Below, piece after piece: positions 7,691 to 16,967 of a stretch of 58,528 bases of DNA. Under the pieces are notes generated by a model. It was not told where the DNA came from, made no database searches, and saw only the letters and a program-made list of their open reading frames with translations. Location of the stretch: the NCBI GenBank assembly GCA_902802825.1, contig CADCNV010000002.1, positions 1 to 58,528 of the forward strand, read 5' to 3'. Position numbers and translations under genes: made by a program. Origin of the DNA: an uncultured bacterium. GTDB lineage: Bacteria > Cyanobacteriota > Vampirovibrionia > Gastranaerophilales > Gastranaerophilaceae. Position 1 is the first letter of the stretch; every line of letters starts with the position of its first letter.

Positions 7691-8530
7691 ATGATTAAAC
7701 CTGATAAATTGAATTTTTTAACGGCAGGAATGCCGCTTTCTACAGGAAAAGGCGGATATCCGAGGGCATTTGAAATATTAAAAGAAATGAAGCTTGACGG
7801 GCTTGAGGTTGAATTTGTGCATGGAGTCAGAATGTCAGATGAAACAAGAGCTCTGTTAAAACAAATTTCGTCTGAACAGGGCTTTATACTGACATCTCAC
7901 GGGCCTTTTTATATAAATCTGAATTCAAAGGAAGAAGAAAAAGTTGAAGCAAGTGTCCAAAGGATTATTGAAACTGTGCAAGCAGCTCACGATTTTGGCG
8001 GATACAGTATAACTTATCATGCCGCGTTTAATATGGGTGCGGATAAAGAAACTGTTTATAATCAGGTCAAAACACAAACACAAAAAATTATAGCCGAACT
8101 CGAAAGAGAAAAAATTGATGTCTGGGTCAGACCTGAAACGACGGGTAAGGCGACACAATGGGGTGATTATGAGGAGATTATCCGATTATCAAAAGAATTT
8201 GAACAAGTGCTGCCTTGTGTAGATTTTTCACATGTTCATGCCCGCACAGGGGGTGCATATAATACTTATGATGAATTTTGTCTGATTTTAGACAGAATAT
8301 CAAAAGAACTCGGTCAAAGGGCGATTGATAATTTTCATGCACATCTTGCGGGAATTGACTACACTGCTAAAGGCGAAAAACGGCATCTTATACTTGAAGA
8401 ATCCGACATGAACTATAAAGATTTGCTTAAAGCACTAAAATCATTTGGGGTAAAAGGGGCCTTGGTTTGTGAAAGTCCTAACATTGAAACAGATACAAAA
8501 ATTTTAAGGGATTATTATCATTCATTATAA
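7691..8530 (+). CDS. nfo: Endonuclease IV-like TIM-barrel (AP2Ec) protein
   Basis: 279 aa, close to the usual ~280 of deoxyribonuclease IV. Metal-ligand positions of the Nfo/AP2Ec barrel are recognisable: SHGPFYINL (residues 69-77), ITYHAAFN, RPETTGK, CVDFSHVHARTGG, FHAHLAG and a final CESP. The DRH motif that supplies two zinc ligands in Nfo appears here as EKRH, so one acidic ligand may be missing and activity on AP sites is uncertain. A sugar-phosphate isomerase-like role is the main alternative. It follows the redox-protein gene with no gap and ends before a strong hairpin terminator. Confidence 0.75.
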   Translation: MIKPDKLNFLTAGMPLSTGKGGYPRAFEILKEMKLDGLEVEFVHGVRMSDETRALLKQISSEQGFILTSHGPFYINLNSKEEEKVEASVQRIIETVQAAHDFGGYSITYHAAFNMGADKETVYNQVKTQTQKIIAELEREKIDVWVRPETTGKATQWGDYEEIIRLSKEFEQVLPCVDFSHVHARTGGAYNTYDEFCLILDRISKELGQRAIDNFHAHLAGIDYTAKGEKRHLILEESDMNYKDLLKALKSFGVKGALVCESPNIETDTKILRDYYHSL

Positions 8531-8568
8531 TCAACTCCCTCAAACAGTTGATTAATTAAAGAAATTTT

Positions 8569-8600
8569 AAAAAGTACCGATATTCATGTCGGTACTTTTT
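8569..8600 (+). terminator. Intrinsic terminator
   Basis: Perfect 12-bp stem AAAAAGTACCGA / TCGGTACTTTTT with an 8-nt loop and a built-in T-run. It ends the block 3731-8530 and also excludes the in-frame ATG at 8586 as a start for the next gene, since that ATG lies in the loop and right arm. Confidence 0.85.
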
Positions 8601-8618
8601 AAAATAAGGGCGAATATT

Positions 8619-8990
8619 ATGTTTAATTTCGTTAACGGAAATCCTTTTAATCAAAAAATAGAATCAGCTCTTTCAACCGGGCAGGAAAATAAGCGCCAGC
8701 AACAGCAGCAAAAGGAAGATGAAGAAAGAAAATATCTTGAAGATGATGATCAGGATGAAGTTTCTATCAGTCAAAGGCCGGAATTGAATGAAGATGATGT
8801 TTTATATCTTATGAATGAGTACATAAATAAGCGTAAAGCAGAACATGAAGATAATCCCAAAATTATTGAAAAGCTGGATAAGTATAAAAGTAAATTTGAC
8901 GTGAAAAAATTTATGAAACGAAATCCGCATCTTACTGTTTCAGATTTTAATATGATAATGTTTAATGAGATTTCAGGATTATTAAATTAG
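8619..8990 (+). CDS. Hypothetical charged protein
   Basis: 123 aa starting MFNFVNGNPFNQ; the start at 8619 is chosen because AAGGG precedes it and the upstream in-frame ATG lies in a terminator hairpin. The protein is highly charged: a Gln stretch (RQQQQQ) near residue 30, an acidic patch (YLEDDDQDEV) and a basic helical C-terminal half (NKRKAEHEDNPKIIEKLDKY). No signal peptide or membrane segment is seen. The family is not recognised; a soluble coiled or helical protein is likely. Confidence 0.65.
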   Translation: MFNFVNGNPFNQKIESALSTGQENKRQQQQQKEDEERKYLEDDDQDEVSISQRPELNEDDVLYLMNEYINKRKAEHEDNPKIIEKLDKYKSKFDVKKFMKRNPHLTVSDFNMIMFNEISGLLN

Positions 8991-9040
8991 TACCTGTGTG
9001 GTTAATTCAAATTATTGATAATTTTTGCAAATAATTTGTT

Positions 9041-9271
9041 ATGACAACAATTATAGGTATAAAACTTGATAATCGTGTTTCAGAAGCTATAAAATTGCAA
9101 GAAATACTTACTTCATACGGATGTGAAATTCAAACCCGTATAGGGCTTCATTCAATCGGGGAATATAAGTGCAATAATTACGGGGTTGTGCTAATTGAAG
9201 TTGTTGCAAAGGTTAATGAAATATATGATTCCCTTGCAAAAAATTGGGAAATTCAAATGATGAAATTTTAA
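9041..9271 (+). CDS. Small ACT/TM1266-like protein
   Basis: 76 aa, MTTIIGIKLDNRVSEAIKLQ, then ILTSYGCEIQTRIGLH and a closing EIQMMKF. The beta-alpha-beta-beta-alpha-beta rhythm, the conserved TRIGLH and the short length fit the ferredoxin-fold family that includes the TM1266-type putative regulators of iron-only hydrogenase maturation. No hydrogenase gene is in this window, so the ligand and target are unknown. No clear Shine-Dalgarno precedes the ATG. Confidence 0.6.
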   Translation: MTTIIGIKLDNRVSEAIKLQEILTSYGCEIQTRIGLHSIGEYKCNNYGVVLIEVVAKVNEIYDSLAKNWEIQMMKF

Positions 9272-9344
9272 AATATGTAAAAAATAATGTATATAATCAG
9301 GCAAAATTCTGTTTTATGTGATTTTATATATAAAAAGGAATTTT

Positions 9345-10835
9345 ATGATTACTCCGGTTTCATCAGGGAATATTAAAACAAGTATTTTTTATATAAACGA
9401 TTACCATGGAAAATCAATTAATATGGAACGTACAATGAGTGCTTCCAATACTTTTGATGCAAATAACAAAGATAAGAAAGATACTGATATTTTGAAATTG
9501 TCTTCAGGAGATATTATGGTGGGAGAAGATGTCACAATTAATAAAGCCGCCGTATTATTTCAAAATTTTATAGGGATAAGAGCAAGTGCTGTCGGGAATC
9601 ATGAACATGATATTCAGGGTAATGTTGATAAGGTTTTGCAATATGTCAGGTACAATCTGTTGTCAAATAATGTAAAAGTAAATCCGCGCAGTCCATGGAG
9701 TAAAGTTCTTAAATCATCGGTAATAGAAGAAGTAAATGGTCACAAATACGGTATAATCGGTTCCACTCCTGTTGATTTGTTTACAAGAACGAAACTCGGA
9801 CCGCTGCAAAGAGATATCAGCGTTGACGATGCGGTTCAGACAATAAAAGATATTCAGACTGAAATTGACGCCCTGAAAAAACAAGGGGTAAATAAAATTA
9901 TTCTTCTTTCACATCTTGGAAATACGTTTGAAAAAATCGTTGCCACCCAAACCTCCGGTATTGATGTAATTCTTGGCGGACATTCGCATGATTTAATCCA
10001 GAGTGTAAAAGAAGGCGAAAATTTGTTGTACGGGAAAGATGGCGATCCGGTTATTATTACTCAGGCAGGTAAGGATGGCAAAAGTTTTGGGATTCTGAAT
10101 CTTGAATTTGATAATAACGGCATCATAAAAAAAGTTCAGAATAATATTGGATATACAAAGGACTTTCACCGTAATATGCCGCTTGAATACATATTTAATA
10201 AATTATTTAAAAATAACAAAGTATACGGAGAAATAAAATCAGCACCGCCGGAGCCAAAAGATTTGCTTATTGATCCAAATCCACACGGATATTTTATAGC
10301 TGATTGTATGAGAAAAGATTCAGGGTGTGATATTGCGCTCATTCAATCGGCTAATATGCGGGGATATTTTGAAAAAGGGCAGGTTGATGACAGAATTTTA
10401 AATGATATTTTGCCGTTTAAAAATGAATTATATAAGATAAAATATAGTGAAAAAGATATTGTTGATGCTATAAAATTTGCCTGTGACAAGTCATTTAATT
10501 CTCATTCGCATAAACCGGGAATGTTTTATGTTTCCGGTTTGAAATATTCAGTTAATGACAGAGGAAAACTCCTTTCAATGAGTTTTGTGGATAAAAACGG
10601 TAACGAAACTCCGATAAATGTTGAAAATCCAAGGTATGATAAATTTTATACTACGGTAATAAATGATTATTGTGCACAGGGTAATGATAATTTTTCAATG
10701 CTAAACAGACCGGAACAGATTATCGAAAAAACAGGTATAGATTCGGCAATTAGTGTTGCAAATGTTCTTAAAACCATGAATGAATCTCCCCAAATTAAAG
10801 ATGATGGAAGAATTAAAATAGTTGCTTCCAAATAA
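9345..10835 (+). CDS. 5'-nucleotidase/UshA-like metallophosphoesterase without signal peptide
   Basis: 496 aa; start 9345 chosen for the AAAAAGGAA 8 nt upstream rather than the GTG 27 nt earlier. Metallophosphoesterase motifs are in order: FYINDYHGK (residues 15-23, DxH metal site), GNHEHD, LLSHLGN and GGHSHD. A C-terminal 5'-nucleotidase domain follows from about residue 300 (QSANMRGYFEKGQ, DILPFKNELYKI, SGLKYSV). UshA relatives are usually periplasmic or surface anchored and start with a signal peptide, but none is visible here, so it is either cytoplasmic or exported by another route. The substrate is probably a nucleotide or related phosphoester. Confidence 0.8.
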   Translation: MITPVSSGNIKTSIFYINDYHGKSINMERTMSASNTFDANNKDKKDTDILKLSSGDIMVGEDVTINKAAVLFQNFIGIRASAVGNHEHDIQGNVDKVLQYVRYNLLSNNVKVNPRSPWSKVLKSSVIEEVNGHKYGIIGSTPVDLFTRTKLGPLQRDISVDDAVQTIKDIQTEIDALKKQGVNKIILLSHLGNTFEKIVATQTSGIDVILGGHSHDLIQSVKEGENLLYGKDGDPVIITQAGKDGKSFGILNLEFDNNGIIKKVQNNIGYTKDFHRNMPLEYIFNKLFKNNKVYGEIKSAPPEPKDLLIDPNPHGYFIADCMRKDSGCDIALIQSANMRGYFEKGQVDDRILNDILPFKNELYKIKYSEKDIVDAIKFACDKSFNSHSHKPGMFYVSGLKYSVNDRGKLLSMSFVDKNGNETPINVENPRYDKFYTTVINDYCAQGNDNFSMLNRPEQIIEKTGIDSAISVANVLKTMNESPQIKDDGRIKIVASK

Positions 10836-10945
10836 TTATTCATGTACATTTGTAAACTTTTTAATAAATTCTTTAAAGTTTTACGGTATATAACCGATAA
10901 TAATACTGTTAGAAGATTAGAGAGCATAAAAATAAGAGGAGCGTT

Positions 10946-11608
10946 ATGGTTGAAGATTTAGCACAGGATTCATTTAATATCCCTGATGATTTGTTAGACA
11001 GTATTCAACACAATATTGAAAACATAATTAAAACGTTTGACGTTCCCGAAGAAAACAAAATGGAAGTGATTAAACAAATTAATTATATGTACTCCAGAAC
11101 AAAATATCTTTCATTGACGGATGAATTGACCGAACTTCCTAACAGACGTTGTTTTGATAATGATTTTAATAAAGAATTTTTACGTGCGCAAAGATATAAA
11201 AATAATTTAACTCTTGTAATGTTTGATATAGATCACTTTAAACAGGTAAATGATTCATACGGTCATCAGTGCGGAGATTATATTTTAAAACAGGTGTCAA
11301 AAGCTGCTTTACAGACCTTCCGTCAGACAGATACTGTTTACAGAGTCGGCGGGGAAGAATTTATGGTAATTTTGACTGAAACTGATATTAATCAATGCAT
11401 TATTCCTCTCGAAAGATTTCGTAAAACGATAGAAACTCTGTATTTAAATTTTAATAATCAAAATATAAATATTACTGTAAGTATCGGAGCATGCCAATAC
11501 AAATCCGAAATGACAGATAAAGACAAATTCGTTGAAGAAACGGACAAGGCACTTTATAAAGCAAAAAATACAGGAAGAAATAAAACAGTTCTTAGTACTG
11601 ACCTGTAA
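10946..11608 (+). CDS. GGDEF diguanylate cyclase
   Basis: 220 aa: ~55 N-terminal helical residues, then one GGDEF domain. FDIDHFKQVND (residues 93-103) holds the metal site and GGEEF (135-139) the active site. RQTD (126-129) stands five residues before GGEEF, the position of the RxxD inhibitory site, so feedback control by c-di-GMP is expected. No sensor or transmembrane region is present, so it is a soluble enzyme with an unknown input. AGAGGAG precedes the ATG. Its 3' end overlaps the convergent neighbour by 17 bp. Confidence 0.9.
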   Translation: MVEDLAQDSFNIPDDLLDSIQHNIENIIKTFDVPEENKMEVIKQINYMYSRTKYLSLTDELTELPNRRCFDNDFNKEFLRAQRYKNNLTLVMFDIDHFKQVNDSYGHQCGDYILKQVSKAALQTFRQTDTVYRVGGEEFMVILTETDINQCIIPLERFRKTIETLYLNFNNQNINITVSIGACQYKSEMTDKDKFVEETDKALYKAKNTGRNKTVLSTDL

Positions 11609-12806
11609 GATTTAATATTTTCTGATATCTTAGCCAACCAAGTACGACATGCTGAACATTATCTATTCTTATAATACTTGCATTTGGTGTAACTCCCGGT
11701 TTTACCCAATTCGCGGAATTCGGAAGTCCTCCTGCATTAACACCGGTTTTTACCTGTACTCGTGCGAGAAAATAATTTCCAATGGATAGTGCTTTTGAAA
11801 GTACCAATTTTAATTGTTCATTATCCGTACAAAAGTACACAGATGCTAAACCTTCCATAATTGTTCCTATGCTGCAAGGTCTTATATTATCAATAAAAGC
11901 CCCGTAGTAGCTGTTTTTGGGGTTTGTAATTTGATTTGTTAATACAGGAATGGCCATTTGTTCTACATATTCTTTTAATTTGATTACTTCTTCAGGGGTG
12001 GCAAGTCTTTTAAACAAAAGATTTTCTACAACCATCGCAGACCAGTGATCAAAAGGAATTTCCAAATTCATTGGTTTTCTTAATTCGATTATCCTGAATA
12101 TTATATCTTTTGCCGTATCAAGCCATTTTTGCTGAGGATCAATTTCATATAAATGTAATAAGCCCATAGCGGCTTCGGCAGGATAAAATATTGCTTCTGC
12201 CTTAGTATCAATTGTATTACTTTCGAGATTGTAATATGCCCAAACATTTCCTTCTTCATCGGTCATCGAACGGATAAATTCTCCCAACCCGCGTAAAACA
12301 GGTAATTCGAGTTCCTTCTCTTCGTATAAATTACACAAAGCACACAAAGCAACCCCTGCAGCTCCTGATTTTGCAATATGAAATTTTATATTTTCTTCTT
12401 CCGGAAATGATACTACAACATATTTATCATCATCTAATTTTGAAATATATCTGTCTATAAAATATTTTGAAGATGCAATTCGGTTATCCTTATATTTTGT
12501 TTCAAGTCCTAATTTTTCATACTGATACATTGCATATAAAGTTCCTGCATGGCGCAGAGAATTGTATACATCATTTTTGTATATTATATCAGGATCTACA
12601 TTTTGCATGTATTGAAAACGACCGTCGGGATGAATATTATTGTTAAGATAATTCATCGACAGTGCAATTTCGTCAAAATACGGAAGTTCCCATGTATTTT
12701 CTCGCGTGTTTTTTCTTGCATCTTTCCATAGTATAGCTATAAATACTGTTACTATTGTCAGAAATATTGTAGGAATATATGTCGTTGGTGATGATAAATC
12801 AAACAT
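11592..12806 (-). CDS. Membrane-anchored alpha/alpha-barrel (glycosidase-like) protein
   Basis: 404 aa from ATG 12806 (MFDLSSPTTY), chosen because an extended -10 box lies six bases upstream. A hydrophobic N-terminal helix (IFLTIVTVFIAILW) anchors the protein. The rest has repeated helical-hairpin features of (alpha/alpha)6 barrels: DVYNSLRHAGTLYAMYQ, KSGAAGVALCALCNLYE, AEAIFYPAEAAMGLLHLYE and FDHWSAMVVENLLF. Such folds occur in glycoside hydrolases, polysaccharide lyases and epimerases; the substrate cannot be told. It converges on the cyclase gene with a 17-bp overlap. Confidence 0.6.
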   Translation of the reverse strand: MFDLSSPTTYIPTIFLTIVTVFIAILWKDARKNTRENTWELPYFDEIALSMNYLNNNIHPDGRFQYMQNVDPDIIYKNDVYNSLRHAGTLYAMYQYEKLGLETKYKDNRIASSKYFIDRYISKLDDDKYVVVSFPEEENIKFHIAKSGAAGVALCALCNLYEEKELELPVLRGLGEFIRSMTDEEGNVWAYYNLESNTIDTKAEAIFYPAEAAMGLLHLYEIDPQQKWLDTAKDIIFRIIELRKPMNLEIPFDHWSAMVVENLLFKRLATPEEVIKLKEYVEQMAIPVLTNQITNPKNSYYGAFIDNIRPCSIGTIMEGLASVYFCTDNEQLKLVLSKALSIGNYFLARVQVKTGVNAGGLPNSANWVKPGVTPNASIIRIDNVQHVVLGWLRYQKILNLTGQY

Positions 12807-12812
12807 AGAATA

Positions 12813-12821
12813 ATTATACCA
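12813..12821 (-). promoter_or_regulatory. Extended -10 promoter, probably leaderless
   Basis: On the minus strand TGGTATAAT is followed by TATTCT and then ATG (12806). This closely matches the TATAAT-TTTTCT-ATG arrangement at 3719-3733. No Shine-Dalgarno precedes the ATG. Confidence 0.55.
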
Positions 12822-12966
12822 AAGTAATCTAAAATAATAATAAAGCATTTGTATGATTTTTTATAATTCATAAACAAATGTAACAAAATTATTAACACAG
12901 GCAAATCTGAAATAAAAAAATACTTTATATAAATGTAAGTAGTGTGAAAAAAGGTTTTGTGTATTA

Positions 12967-13593
12967 ATGATTGATTTTTCAACAGTCTTATTTTTTATGA
13001 GAAACGGAAAACGCGCACAGGAAGGTGAAGGCGGGCGTGGATTTGTTGCAATCGGTCAGGGCGCAAAAGTTGTAAAACAAATATGTGAGTACGATAATAT
13101 ATTTTCAAAAGGAGCAAAAAGTGCGGTAAATGCATTCAAAACCTTAGCCGAAAATGATAAAGTATTCAATGGAATTTCAAAGGGTGTAAAATTTGCAAGC
13201 GAAAATGTTAATCCGTTGATAGTAGTTTCAAGTGGTATAAATGTATTGACCTCTGAGGATAAGCAGTCAACAATTATTGCTGAAGCAGGAAATTTAGCGG
13301 GTATGTTTGCAATAGAAGGTTGGATGAAAAAACATCTTGATGATGTATTAAAAAATCTGCCTATTAATAAAAAATGGTTGCCTGTCGTAAGAGGAATAGC
13401 TTTTGTTATTGGTTCAATCGGGACTTCAACAATTTGTTATAATATTGGTAAAGTGCTTGCTGCAAAACTTAAGGTAGTGAATGAAAAATCTCAGCTTGAA
13501 CAGCAGCAACAGCATGAACAAATTGTAAAAATGTTTCAGGATAAAAAACAGTCAGGTGCTTTCGCCCCAAAAAGTCTTGCATATAGTGCATAA
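12967..13593 (+). CDS. Hypothetical protein with hydrophobic mid-region
   Basis: 208 aa. There is a glycine-rich start (EGEGGRGFVAIGQG), a central region with small residues and moderate hydrophobicity (NVNPLIVVSSGINVL; AGNLAGMFAIEGWMKKH), and a likely membrane-inserting segment LPVVRGIAFVIGSIGTSTI around residues 137-155. It ends in a Gln-rich tail (LEQQQQHEQ). No signal peptide or known family is recognised. AAAAAAGG precedes the start. It could be a membrane-associated protein specific to this lineage. Confidence 0.6.
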   Translation: MIDFSTVLFFMRNGKRAQEGEGGRGFVAIGQGAKVVKQICEYDNIFSKGAKSAVNAFKTLAENDKVFNGISKGVKFASENVNPLIVVSSGINVLTSEDKQSTIIAEAGNLAGMFAIEGWMKKHLDDVLKNLPINKKWLPVVRGIAFVIGSIGTSTICYNIGKVLAAKLKVVNEKSQLEQQQQHEQIVKMFQDKKQSGAFAPKSLAYSA

Positions 13594-13604
13594 AGATTAT
13601 TTTG

Positions 13605-13613
13605 TGTTATAAT
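13605..13613 (+). promoter_or_regulatory. Extended -10 promoter of dapF
   Basis: TGTTATAAT at 13605-13613, 23 nt before the dapF ATG, with GAGAGG as the Shine-Dalgarno between them. No good -35 is visible, as expected for extended -10 promoters. Confidence 0.6.
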
Positions 13614-13635
13614 TTACGCCATTGAGAGGTAAATT

Positions 13636-14460
13636 ATGGTTAATATTAAAATAACTAAAATGCATGGATGCGGAAATGATTTTGTTTTTATGGATTATGA
13701 GGAATTTGTAAAAACGGGAATGACACTTGAAAATTTGTCAAAAAAGCTCTGTGACAGGCATTTTGGTATAGGTGCAGACGGTTTGATTATCCCTGTTCCA
13801 TATGATGGAGAAGATGCTGATATTGAGTGGAGATATTATAATTCTGACGGTACGACGGCTCAAATGTGTGGAAACGGGATGAGATGTTTTGCAAGGTATG
13901 TTTATGATAAAGGAATTGTTAATAAAAAATCTTTTGGCGTAAAAACACTTGCCGGAATCAAAAGTCCTGAAATTCTTGATGATGGTCTGATTAAAGTTAA
14001 TATGGGCAAGCCAATTTTAGAAGATGAAAAAATTCCGTTTAAGGGTGAAAGAAAGATAGAAAATTTTAAAATAAATCCTGTGTCAATGGGAAATCCGCAT
14101 TGTGTAATTTTCACAGAAGAAAATCCGATGGATATGGCTGTAACGTACGGGCCTGAATTAGAAGAACATTCATTTTTCCCCGAAAAAACAAATGTAGAAT
14201 TTGTAAGAATTGTTTCAGAAAAAGAAATAGAGATGGCTGTGTATGAGCGGGGTTGCGGAATAACATTAGCATGTGGAACCGGTGCCTGTGCAAGTGTTGT
14301 TGCATCTGTTTTGAATAGTTTTACAGGGAATAATGTGAAAGTGAATTTGCCGGGCGGGGTGGTTAATGTTGAATGGAACGGCTCAAAAGATAATTCTGAA
14401 CTTGATATCTTTTTAATAGGCCCTGCTAAATATACATTCACTGCTGATTTTAATTTATAA
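13636..14460 (+). CDS. dapF: Diaminopimelate epimerase
   Basis: 274 aa, the usual length. It interconverts LL- and meso-diaminopimelate for lysine and peptidoglycan synthesis in the cytosol. Both catalytic cysteines are present: Cys78 in MCGNGMRC and Cys215 in LACGTGAC. N-terminal KMHGCGNDF and middle MGNPHCV are family signatures. Its 3' end overlaps convergent comEC by 11 bp. dapA lies 4.5 kb downstream, consistent with a DAP-type wall. Confidence 0.96.
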   Translation: MVNIKITKMHGCGNDFVFMDYEEFVKTGMTLENLSKKLCDRHFGIGADGLIIPVPYDGEDADIEWRYYNSDGTTAQMCGNGMRCFARYVYDKGIVNKKSFGVKTLAGIKSPEILDDGLIKVNMGKPILEDEKIPFKGERKIENFKINPVSMGNPHCVIFTEENPMDMAVTYGPELEEHSFFPEKTNVEFVRIVSEKEIEMAVYERGCGITLACGTGACASVVASVLNSFTGNNVKVNLPGGVVNVEWNGSKDNSELDIFLIGPAKYTFTADFNL

Positions 14461-16846
14461 TAAATATTTTTTTTAACTTATATTTTTTTGATTGGTTATC
14501 GTAAGAGTACATCATATATTTATTGCCGTCAGAGGAAATTTTTATGGAATTTAAAAAATCAGTTCTTGCAATATATGTGTTTCTCAGGATATCTAAAGTC
14601 CCTTTATTCGGATGACCGAAATAATTTAATCCTGTTGAAATCAATGAAATTTTATTGTTAAGATGCTCTGTCATTTGTTGATTTACGACATTCGGGCCTC
14701 CGTGGTGCCCCACTTTCAGAACTTCTACGTTATTCGGAATAAAATTTTTGATTTGTTCAAAAGATTCGGTGCCCGCATCACCCATAAAAAGCATATCAAA
14801 ATTTTTGTAAGACAAAAGTGTTATTATTGAATTCCCGTTACTTTCATCTTTTCCTTTAATTTCAGCTTTGAATGTATAAATTTTAAGATCAGGTTCCTGA
14901 TAAATTATTTTATTATTTTGTGCAATTTCCCATTTTTGGTGGTATTTTTCAGCATTTTTAAAAATATCTTTTGCAGTCTGAGTATGAGTTTGAGTTGTAT
15001 TGAGATACAATTTATTGACTTTTGTGTTTTGTATTATATCTGATGTTCCGCCTGCGTGGTCGTTATCAAAGTGCGTTATAATCAGTCCTTCAAGATTTTT
15101 AATTCCCAAATCTTTCATATATTTGAGCATGATAATTTTCGCCTGAGAATTCGAACTTTTGTATGGAGCTTTGCCGGTGTCAATCATAAAGTATTTATTC
15201 TCAGGAGTTTTAATCAGAAAGCTGTCTGCATTTTGAACATCAAATGCAATAATTTGAAGATTTTTGTCGGGTATATTTATTGTTGATACAAATATAATTA
15301 TTGAAACTGTAACCAGCGTAATAAAAGCTTGTTTATATTTGTCAAATTTAATCAAAAAAGTGACTGCCAGCAGCATTATGTAGTATGCAATTATTTGTAT
15401 AAGATAAGGGTGTGTTGTCTGAATCAAACTATGCGGCAAATTCCCAAAGAAATCAGATATCTGTATAAGGATATTAATAAGGTAATTATTTACAAAATCG
15501 GTTGCCCCGCACACAATATTGGCTATCGGTTTTATTATTGCAAGAATAGAACTTATAAAGCCGGTAAAACTTATTATAAATAATAATATAGATGAAGATA
15601 TATTAGCAAAAATTGCATAAAGACTAAAAGTATTGAAATAGAACATTTGTATGGGGGCGACCCATATTTGGGCAACTACAGGAATTAATACAGCTGATAA
15701 AATCTGATTGGGAATTTTGTCAGTTTTTTGTATTAAAATATTTGCCGTTGTTAAAAGTCCGAATGTTACAAGAAATGAAAGCTGAAAACCAACATCATTT
15801 ATGTATGCGGGGTTATATAAGAGCATTAGTACAGCAACAAAAGACAATAATGATACAGTATGAGCATCTCTGTCAAGCAATTTCCCCACAAGTACAAATA
15901 TCAGCATTAAAGCAGCCCTTACAACTGACGGTCCAAGACCTGTCATAAGAGTGTATCCTGCAACAAGAAACATTCCTGAAATAATGCTCGGTTTGTACGG
16001 GACTTTGAAAAACATCATTATAAAAAACCAAAATGAAAATATAAAACCGACATTCATTCCTGATGCTGCAAGGATATGCAATAAGCCGGAATTTATAAAA
16101 GAATTTTTAATATAATCGGGAGGAGCAACCGCATCATCTCCAAATACTATTCCTCCCAAAATTTCAAGATTTGGGCTTTTAAGATATTTAGAATGTGTTT
16201 TCAATATGGAATTTCTCAGATTGTTCAGATTATATAAAAATTTCCATTTTACATTCATTGCCTCATTTGAGATTTTTATTTCGTTATCGGTGGAATATAA
16301 AACCGTAAATACTCCAAAATTTTTTAAATAAGATGAATAATCAAATTGTGAAGGATTTGTGGAATGAAACGGTCTTCTAAGGTTGCCGTTGAGAGTAATT
16401 TTTTGTCCGATATTCAGTTTTCCAATATTATCAGGTTCTGCTGTTACGGTTACGAGAGTTTTGCCCGTGTATATTTTATTTCCTGCTTTTTCAACTTCAA
16501 AGAAAAACTTGGCTTTCCCTTTTTCGGTGCTGTTCGGGATACTTACTATTCTCCCGTAAAAGCTTGAATTTAAGGGCGCAATACTAATTAGTGCATCGGT
16601 ATTTTTTACTCTTAAAAAAGTAATCACAAATCCGATGTAGAATGCAAAGATTAATATTATTGTTCTTTTGATATCAAAAATTTTTGTAACAAATAAAATT
16701 ATCAGAATGGTGGTTATTGATATTGCGGATATAATTTCTTTTTGAGAAAAATAGGACAATATTCCCAGCATGAATGCTGCAGATGTTATGCACATCATAA
16801 AATTTTTATTTTGTAAATAATCCCTAATTTTTTCTATATCAAGCAT
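14450..16846 (-). CDS. comEC: ComEC/Rec2 DNA-uptake channel
   Basis: 798 aa. Two N-terminal membrane helices are followed by an OB-like extracytoplasmic domain (residues ~70-190, KFFFEVEKAG; NIGQKITLNG). The polytopic competence domain (~215-490) has HILAASGMNVGF and GLGPSVVRAALM. The C-terminal metallo-beta-lactamase-like domain (~520-798) has LIITHFDNDHAGG, FMGDAG and VGHHG. ComEC carries transforming DNA across the inner membrane and its C-terminal domain may degrade the non-transported strand. Together with the adjacent, divergent pilT it supports a DNA-uptake or twitching system. Confidence 0.95.
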   Translation of the reverse strand: MLDIEKIRDYLQNKNFMMCITSAAFMLGILSYFSQKEIISAISITTILIILFVTKIFDIKRTIILIFAFYIGFVITFLRVKNTDALISIAPLNSSFYGRIVSIPNSTEKGKAKFFFEVEKAGNKIYTGKTLVTVTAEPDNIGKLNIGQKITLNGNLRRPFHSTNPSQFDYSSYLKNFGVFTVLYSTDNEIKISNEAMNVKWKFLYNLNNLRNSILKTHSKYLKSPNLEILGGIVFGDDAVAPPDYIKNSFINSGLLHILAASGMNVGFIFSFWFFIMMFFKVPYKPSIISGMFLVAGYTLMTGLGPSVVRAALMLIFVLVGKLLDRDAHTVSLLSFVAVLMLLYNPAYINDVGFQLSFLVTFGLLTTANILIQKTDKIPNQILSAVLIPVVAQIWVAPIQMFYFNTFSLYAIFANISSSILLFIISFTGFISSILAIIKPIANIVCGATDFVNNYLINILIQISDFFGNLPHSLIQTTHPYLIQIIAYYIMLLAVTFLIKFDKYKQAFITLVTVSIIIFVSTINIPDKNLQIIAFDVQNADSFLIKTPENKYFMIDTGKAPYKSSNSQAKIIMLKYMKDLGIKNLEGLIITHFDNDHAGGTSDIIQNTKVNKLYLNTTQTHTQTAKDIFKNAEKYHQKWEIAQNNKIIYQEPDLKIYTFKAEIKGKDESNGNSIITLLSYKNFDMLFMGDAGTESFEQIKNFIPNNVEVLKVGHHGGPNVVNQQMTEHLNNKISLISTGLNYFGHPNKGTLDILRNTYIARTDFLNSIKISSDGNKYMMYSYDNQSKKYKLKKIFIIN

Positions 16847-16967
16847 AATTCCAATAAGGAGATTTTATCATGAAATAATCTTGTACAAAATAGAAAAAAA
16901 TGATATAAATATATTATCTTTCGTTTTTAACTTTAAGACGAATGTGATTATTTAAGGAAAATATAAC

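Noticed and set aside
12967-13593. Hydrophobic hypothetical protein considered as a holin or toxin
   Set aside because: It stands between housekeeping genes with no phage or immunity neighbour and has only one clear hydrophobic segment.
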